Source: CATOSP01 sp965237775
GTDB taxonomy: Bacteria; Chloroflexota; Dehalococcoidia; Lucifugimonadales; UBA3495
Direction: 5' to 3'
NCBI GenBank assembly: GCA_965237775.1
Contig: OZ250155.1
Coordinates: 3,286,001 to 3,350,000 of the forward strand
DNA: 64,000 bases
Shown: positions 59,341 to 64,000 of the stretch, piece by piece
Layout of the letters: every line of letters starts with the position of its first letter
How positions within the stretch are numbered: the stretch's first letter is position 1
Notes under the pieces: generated by a model
What the model was told of the DNA's origin: nothing
Seen by the model: the letters and a program-made list of their open reading frames with translations, nothing else
Database searches by the model: none
Translations under genes and position numbers: made by a program

Positions 59341-60861
59341 ATGTCCTCAACCGATGCAACGTTGCAGTTACCCCTCTCAAGTCCGCTTATCGTTAACGGT
59401 GAGGAGGGTTCTGCCTCCGGGGGAAACCTGTTCGAGCGGGAGAACCCCGCGGACACCAGGCAAGTAGCTACCGCCGCGGCCCAGGGTAGTGTCGAAGATG
59501 TGCGCGCCGCGATTGACGCAGCCCGCGAAGCCTACGACAGCAACACCAACAACTGGATCTACAACTACAAGCTCCGCGAACAGGTGCTCTTCCGCACCGC
59601 TCAGCTTATCCGGGAAAACGCCGACCGGCTGGCCAGGGTGGTCAGCCTTGAAGTCGGGATGCCGATGCGCCAGGCCGTTCCCCATGTGGCCGCAGCCGCG
59701 GACATCTTCGAATTTTACGCCGGACTGGCTGGCAAGATCTATGGAGAGAGTTTCACGCTGCCCACCGGCTCCATGATCAATCTGGTAAAGGAACCCATCG
59801 GTGTAGTCGGGCTGATCACTCCGTGGAACTTCCCACTCACCCAGACGGCGCGGAAAGTCGCGCCAGCCCTGGCCGCCGGATGCACCCTGGTCGTCAAGCC
59901 CGCCAGCTACACGCCAGCCGCTTCCTATGAACTCATTAAGCTGATGCACCAAACGGCCCTGCCCGCCGGTGTCCTCAACCTGGTCTCGGGCCCCGGAAGC
60001 ACCATCGGCGCGGAGATTGTCACCAGCGCCAAGATCGATAAGATATCCTTCACCGGCGAAACCGGGACCGGCAAAGCCATAGCGGCTCAGGCGGCCCGCG
60101 ACGTCAAGCGGATCAGCTTGGAGTTGGGCGGGAAAGCCCCCTACGTGGTGTTCGACGACGCTGACGTGGATGCCGCATCCCGCGCCGCCATATTCGGAAT
60201 GTTCCGTAACACGGGTCAAGCCTGTGGCGCGACGACCCGGCTGATAGTGCAGGAAGGGATTCATGATGAGTTCCTCGCCAGCGTTATCGAGCTGGCCAAG
60301 GGTATCGAGGTGGGTGACCCGTCGCTCCAGTCCACCGACATGGGACCCCTGATCTCGAGCACCCAGGAACGCGTGGTCCAGGAGTACGTGAACTTCGGGC
60401 AAGACGCGTTCAAATTAGTCATGGGCGGGAATAAGCTGCACGGTGATGGGTTCGACCACGGCTACTACTTCGAGCCCACAATTTTCGACGAGGTGGACAA
60501 TTCTTCAAGGTTGAGCCAGGAGGAGATCTTCGGCCCGGTCGTGGCCGTGACTACCTTCAAGGACGAAGAAGAAGCCATCCACCTGGCCAACGACGTGGAC
60601 TTCGGTCTGGTCGCTGGTGTCTGGAGCGCCGACTACCCCAGGGCCATGCGGGTGGCCCGCCGCATCCGCGCCGGCACGATCTGGATCTGGGACAACTACG
60701 CCCAGCCCGTGGAGGGCATCTGGGGCGGCTACAAGCAGAGCGGAATCGGCCGGGAGTTGGGCTATTACGGTCTGGAAGACTTCCTGGAAGTCAAACAGAT
60801 ATTCACCGACGGCACCGGCCTGACGATGAAACCTCCTTACGGGCAGGTCATTAAACAGTAG
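59341..60861 (+). CDS. NAD(P)-dependent aldehyde dehydrogenase
   Basis: The 506-residue protein is a typical ALDH: ITPWNFPLTQTARKVAPALAAG, the cofactor loop SFTGETGTGKAI, ELGGKAP with the general-base Glu and NTGQACGATTR with the catalytic Cys. It most resembles the broad ALDH group acting on aromatic, betaine or semialdehyde substrates. It lies between asd and dapA with gaps of 32 and 22 bases, so it is part of the lysine-pathway transcript, yet no ALDH step is needed there. A role in a semialdehyde side route or in lysine breakdown is possible. ATG 59341 is the last good start. Confidence 0.92.
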   Translation: MSSTDATLQLPLSSPLIVNGEEGSASGGNLFERENPADTRQVATAAAQGSVEDVRAAIDAAREAYDSNTNNWIYNYKLREQVLFRTAQLIRENADRLARVVSLEVGMPMRQAVPHVAAAADIFEFYAGLAGKIYGESFTLPTGSMINLVKEPIGVVGLITPWNFPLTQTARKVAPALAAGCTLVVKPASYTPAASYELIKLMHQTALPAGVLNLVSGPGSTIGAEIVTSAKIDKISFTGETGTGKAIAAQAARDVKRISLELGGKAPYVVFDDADVDAASRAAIFGMFRNTGQACGATTRLIVQEGIHDEFLASVIELAKGIEVGDPSLQSTDMGPLISSTQERVVQEYVNFGQDAFKLVMGGNKLHGDGFDHGYYFEPTIFDEVDNSSRLSQEEIFGPVVAVTTFKDEEEAIHLANDVDFGLVAGVWSADYPRAMRVARRIRAGTIWIWDNYAQPVEGIWGGYKQSGIGRELGYYGLEDFLEVKQIFTDGTGLTMKPPYGQVIKQ

Positions 60862-60883
60862 GAACTAGCAGAGGAGGCCCCAC

Positions 60884-61783
60884 ATGGTGGAGATAGGCAG
60901 ACTAATAACGGCGATGGTTACCCCATTCGATGAGCAGGGGAAGGTGGACTACGAACAGGCCAAGAGCCTCGCCAAGGCTCTGGTCGCCTCTGGTAGTGAC
61001 GGTGTGATTGTGTCGGGGACCACGGGCGAATCACCAACCCTGACCACCGATGAAAAGCTTCGTCTGTACGGCGAGATAAAGGAAGCCTTGGGCGATACCG
61101 GCGCGGTGATTGCCGGGACTGGCAACTACAGCACCAGTGAGAGCATCGAGCTAAGCCAGGAAGCGCAGAAGCAAGGCGTAGACGGTCTCCTGTTGGTGGT
61201 GCCATATTACAACAAGCCACCACAGGAAGGCCTCTACCGGCATTTTAAGGCCATTGCCAACAGCGTCGACGGTCTTCCCTGCATGGTCTACAACGTGACC
61301 AGCCGGACCAGCCTGAACATGTCCGACGCCACCACCATCCGGCTCAGCCACATAGACAATATCATCGGTGTGAAGGAAGCCGGCAGCGACATGGACCAGA
61401 TCACCCGGATTATCGACGGGGCCAAGGATGGGTTCAGGGTCTGGAGCGGCAACGACAACGAGACCTTCTACATCATGGCAACCGGAGGCTACGGAATAGT
61501 GTCCGTCGCCTCACACCTGGTGGGCAGCCAGATCAAACACATGATGGGCCTGCTATTGGAGGGCGACGTCGAGGGAGCGGCAGCCGAGCACCGCAGGCTG
61601 CTCCCGCTGTTCAAGGTTTTGTTCATCGTGTCCAACCCCATACCGGTCAAGTATTCGCTTAACCAGGTGGGATTCAACGTAGGCGAACCCAGGCTGCCGC
61701 TAATCCCCGCCGATGACGCCTCAGCAGCCCAAATTCGGGATGTGCTGGCCAATTACGAGATAGATATCCCAGTACCGGCCTAG
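60884..61783 (+). CDS. dapA: 4-hydroxy-tetrahydrodipicolinate synthase
   Basis: DapA condenses pyruvate with aspartate semialdehyde. The 299-residue TIM barrel has AMVTPF, SGTTGESPTLT with the Thr pair of the proton relay, VVPYYNKPPQEGL, MVYNVTSRTSLN with the catalytic Tyr and an Arg for the carboxylate, and GVKEAGSD with the Schiff-base Lys. The set fits DapA rather than sialate lyase, and the neighbours dapB and asd support it. GGAGG lies before the ATG. A terminator follows the gene. Confidence 0.95.
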   Translation: MVEIGRLITAMVTPFDEQGKVDYEQAKSLAKALVASGSDGVIVSGTTGESPTLTTDEKLRLYGEIKEALGDTGAVIAGTGNYSTSESIELSQEAQKQGVDGLLLVVPYYNKPPQEGLYRHFKAIANSVDGLPCMVYNVTSRTSLNMSDATTIRLSHIDNIIGVKEAGSDMDQITRIIDGAKDGFRVWSGNDNETFYIMATGGYGIVSVASHLVGSQIKHMMGLLLEGDVEGAAAEHRRLLPLFKVLFIVSNPIPVKYSLNQVGFNVGEPRLPLIPADDASAAQIRDVLANYEIDIPVPA

Positions 61784-61812
61784 CGCCCCCGCGATTCTCC
61801 AGCTTGAACCCG

Positions 61813-61842
61813 CCAGCCCCCTCTGCAATAGGGGGCTGGTTT
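61813..61842 (+). terminator. Terminator of the dap operon
   Basis: CCAGCCCCCT (61813-61822) and AGGGGGCTGG (61830-61839) form a perfect 10-bp stem with a 7-base loop and then TTT. Confidence 0.8.
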
Positions 61843-61911
61843 GTAGTACCCGAGGTTTGTAGTGCGCCCTGCCCTCTGATATCACGTACACTCGGACCAC
61901 AGGAGTAGAAG

Positions 61912-62433
61912 ATGGATATCCTGCAGGACTTTATCCGCCGGTCCTTCGAGACCCATTGGGAGTGGATGGAACGATATGTGGACGGTCTGTCCCAAGACGA
62001 GATAGAGTTTCGCCCTGATGACCAGTCCCATTCAATCGGGTTCATTTTGTGGCATTACGGCAGAGCCCTGGATATGTGGGTACAGTCCCTGGCCAAGCAG
62101 GAATCACAGCTCTATGAGACCGGTTGGGCACAGCGGCTCGGGTTTCAGCCCGAACCCATGAATGTTGGTTTCGGGTACACCGTGGAGGACCTCGCCAATT
62201 GGAAATGCCCGGAAAAATCCCTGCTCTTGGAATATGCCAACGATTCCCGCAATAATTTGCTGGGGTTCTTATCCCTACACGACGACGGGTCATTGGCCGA
62301 AACCACGATGACTAACCGGCGCGGCGAGACCATCGCCATCGGCGATATGTTCCGGATGTTAATCTGGGAAGTCAATCAACACGGGGGGCAGGCTGGTTAT
62401 CTCCGCGGAATGCAGCGGGGGCTTAACCAATAG
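61912..62433 (+). CDS. DinB-like four-helix-bundle protein
   Basis: The 173-residue protein fits the DinB/YfiT superfamily: an N-terminal helix with FETHWEWMERYVDGL, SIGFILWHYGRALDMWV and, near the end, WEVNQHGGQAGYLRGM. The His residues in HWEWM, LWHYG and NQHGG are placed as the family's metal triad. Members serve as thiol-dependent transferases (bacillithiol or mycothiol) or hydrolases. Nothing in the sequence names the substrate. It is separated from the dap operon by a terminator and has 32 bases before the next gene. Confidence 0.82.
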   Translation: MDILQDFIRRSFETHWEWMERYVDGLSQDEIEFRPDDQSHSIGFILWHYGRALDMWVQSLAKQESQLYETGWAQRLGFQPEPMNVGFGYTVEDLANWKCPEKSLLLEYANDSRNNLLGFLSLHDDGSLAETTMTNRRGETIAIGDMFRMLIWEVNQHGGQAGYLRGMQRGLNQ

Positions 62434-62465
62434 CGAATGACCAAGACCATAGGGAGGTTGGGACA

Positions 62466-63650
62466 ATGCCAGACTCGGCGCTAAGCTACCGGTACAACCC
62501 GCTGCATCAGGACATCATCTGCTCCGAGACCGCGATCGATGACCTTTCCAGGGTAGTTGACGACCTCGGATGCAGCCGCGCCATGATTACCTGCGGCCCG
62601 ACGATCCTGGCTGCGTGCGACGTCGTGCCACGAGTCCAGCAAGCGCTGGGAGATCGCTACGTCGGGACCTATTCCGGCGTCGCGCCCCATGCTCCGGTGG
62701 ATACCGTGGAAGCCGGCGTGGACACCGCGAAGGAGACCCAACCCGACGTTTTCATTAGTGTCGGCGGCGGCAGCACCCACGACACCACCAAGGCGATTGC
62801 CACGTTGTTGGGTGAGGGCGGCGACATCCACGACTACGTGATCATATATGAGCCCCCAAACCGGGTCATCGTGCCTCCCACTCCCTCGCCAAAGCTCCCG
62901 ATCATCAGCGTGCCAACCACCATGGGATGCGCCGAATTCAGCCGCGGCGGCGGCGGGATCACCGATCATAACCTGGGCCGCAAGATGAGCCTAGCGGGTG
63001 AAGGGGTGACTCACCGCACGGTAGTCATCGATGGTCAGGCGTTAGCGACCACACCTTTGCGGATTCTGGTCTCCACCGCCATAGGCCAGCTTAGGATCGC
63101 CATAGAAACAGTGTACTCGACCGGCCACAACCCCATCGGCGACGGAATGGCCTTACACGCCATACGGTTACTGTTTGAAAACCTCCCACGCTGCAAGGAC
63201 GGCGACATAGATAACCTATTGAGCACTAAGACGGCGTGCGCCATGGCGTCTCTGGGGTCGTTCGCCGGTCTGGGCCTCAATACCGCCACCTGCCATCATG
63301 TCGGCGGACTGTACGACGTTCCCCACGGTGAAGCCAACGCTATCCTCTTGCCTCACACGATGCGGTACAACCTGGACGCATGCGCAGACCGCCAACGCCT
63401 AATCGCCGAAGCCATCGGCGTGGCCAGCAGCGGTATGACCGACGAGGAAGCGGGCCTGGCGGCTGCTGACGCGGTTGACGGGCTTTGCCGGGAACTGGAG
63501 CTGCCGAGGACGCTGAGGGAAGTCGGTGTGCCCGAGGAAGGGCTGGAGTACATCGCCACGGCGACGCTTCAAGACCGGAGCCTGAGCACCAACCCCAAAC
63601 AGGTTGTCGACGCCGGGCCAATCATGGAAGTCCTGCGGGCAGCATATTAG
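62466..63650 (+). CDS. Iron-type alcohol dehydrogenase family protein with altered metal site
   Basis: The 394-residue protein has the Fe-ADH fold: ISVGGGSTHDTTKA is the NAD(P) loop, ISVPTTMGCAEFS follows, and the C-terminal helical domain has CHHVGGLYDVPHGEANAILLPH with two of the metal His residues. The other two ligands are lost. The usual Asp-x3-His of the GMDALTHAIE helix reads Gly207-x3-Ile211 in TAIGQLRIAIE. The branch resembles maleylacetate reductases and glycerol-dehydrogenase-like enzymes, some of which work without iron. AGGGAGG lies before the ATG. The reaction is unknown. Confidence 0.85.
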   Translation: MPDSALSYRYNPLHQDIICSETAIDDLSRVVDDLGCSRAMITCGPTILAACDVVPRVQQALGDRYVGTYSGVAPHAPVDTVEAGVDTAKETQPDVFISVGGGSTHDTTKAIATLLGEGGDIHDYVIIYEPPNRVIVPPTPSPKLPIISVPTTMGCAEFSRGGGGITDHNLGRKMSLAGEGVTHRTVVIDGQALATTPLRILVSTAIGQLRIAIETVYSTGHNPIGDGMALHAIRLLFENLPRCKDGDIDNLLSTKTACAMASLGSFAGLGLNTATCHHVGGLYDVPHGEANAILLPHTMRYNLDACADRQRLIAEAIGVASSGMTDEEAGLAAADAVDGLCRELELPRTLREVGVPEEGLEYIATATLQDRSLSTNPKQVVDAGPIMEVLRAAY

Positions 63651-63719
63651 TTGTAATCCAATCTCCGGCCGCGAGCCAAATGGGTCAACGCCTCTTGGCG
63701 GAGCGTTCCGAAGAGCGAA

Positions 63720-64000
63720 TCAATACCGCTCCGACACTTCCAAGTACATGACGCCGGTGGCGTTGGCCCTCTGAAGGTCAGGCTGGTCTATAGAGTGGCC
63801 CGCGACGACGGCCAGGAATTCACCTTCGAACAGAGATCCGAGGATGTCAGCAGTTTCCTTCACCCTACGGATGTCCTCAGCGTCAACCTTGTTCGACGCC
63901 TCTATGGCCACCCACACCGGTATCGGGTTTCCGCGACGTAGCCCCTGCATAATGATGTCAGTGTCGGATACTCGGTTCTCTTGTTGAGGGCTGATCAGCC
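63720..64000 (-). CDS. C-terminal part of an unrecognised protein, cut by the window edge
   Basis: The frame is open from the window edge to a stop at 63720, 93 residues. The sequence IPVWVAIEASNKVDAEDIRRVKE has the strand-Glu-x-Ser and helix pattern seen in small PD-(D/E)XK-like proteins whose members I know only as hypothetical. The last part, FLAVVAGHSIDQPDLQRANATGV, supports an alpha/beta fold. The gene is convergent with the alcohol dehydrogenase, 69 bases apart. An ATG at 63950 is internal. The fold assignment is tentative. Confidence 0.5.
   Translation of the reverse strand, partial: LISPQQENRVSDTDIIMQGLRRGNPIPVWVAIEASNKVDAEDIRRVKETADILGSLFEGEFLAVVAGHSIDQPDLQRANATGVMYLEVSERY

Overview
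The window is a GC-rich bacterial chromosome segment with dense, short-spaced operons, many GTG and TTG starts and Shine-Dalgarno motifs of the AGGAGG type. A transcriptional tryptophan T-box, lipoproteins without outer-membrane partners, a DRG-like GTPase and an archaeal/eukaryote-style mix of small regulatory enzymes suit a Chloroflexota bacterium, possibly a Dehalococcoidia/SAR202-like lineage. This taxonomic placement is inference from gene style. Several genes carry frame lesions, one of them in rpsO, which is normally essential. Part of the frame disruption is therefore probably sequence or assembly error, and part is real decay of insertion sequences.

Region by region: 0.1-4.9 kb holds an export system (EmrA-like protein, frameshifted DHA2 permease, and a 797-residue membrane-fusion lipoprotein with exact 32-residue repeats), followed by a convergent cytochrome P450. 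6.2-14.2 kb is a tryptophan operon with a consensus promoter and a Trp T-box: trpE, a VOC protein, trpG, a HicB/HicA pair, trpD, trpC, trpF and trpB. trpA is absent, and the operon is bracketed by inverted copies of a MITE-like repeat. 14.3-16.4 kb has a divergent SDR and a class V aminotransferase. 16.5-21.4 kb (minus strand) encodes a glycolate-oxidase-type complex (glcD, a glycerophosphodiesterase, glcE, glcF). 21.7-23.8 kb has leuB and a CaCA-type cation exchanger. 23.9-27.2 kb (minus) has a tyrosine-phosphatase-like protein, a JAMM protease and a large lipoprotein with an HExxH motif.

An IS630-type element at 27.4-28.65 kb has cut off the 3' end of a DUF167 gene. Then come enoyl-CoA hydratase, metF, acpS, nnr, a HEAT-repeat protein, a PPOX-fold protein, a frameshifted ThDP enzyme, an MFS permease, radC and a cupin. 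An ISKra4-type element (38.8-40.5 kb), tRNA-Ala, tRNA-Arg, a CYTH protein and a second IS630-type element (41.7-43.0 kb) follow. 43.2-52.8 kb carries an MFS permease, a divergent pair formed by a VWA lipoprotein and an HTH-TM-TPR protein, tRNA-Trp, an HpcH/HpaI aldolase, a DRG-like GTPase, a damaged TM2 gene and an Ldh2-type dehydrogenase. 52.9-53.6 kb is a 40-bp tandem repeat array next to a GIY-YIG gene whose 3' end lies inside an inverted copy of the same repeat. The window ends with an MTHFS-like gene, rpsO-pnp, a lysine-pathway operon (dapB, asd, aldehyde dehydrogenase, dapA), a DinB-fold protein, a divergent iron-type alcohol dehydrogenase and the end of an unrecognised gene.

The most unusual signals are: (1) two unrelated IS630-type transposase genes each interrupted by a similar 23-25 nt hairpin-like insertion starting CCCCG and ending GGGCAGGCT; (2) the trp operon with its toxin-antitoxin-like pair, flanked by inverted MITEs, one of which contains a second nested repeat; (3) the GIY-YIG gene embedded in its repeat; (4) the 32-residue repeat fusion protein; and (5) a T-box whose specifier and antiterminator bulge match the tRNA-Trp found 42 kb away in the same window.
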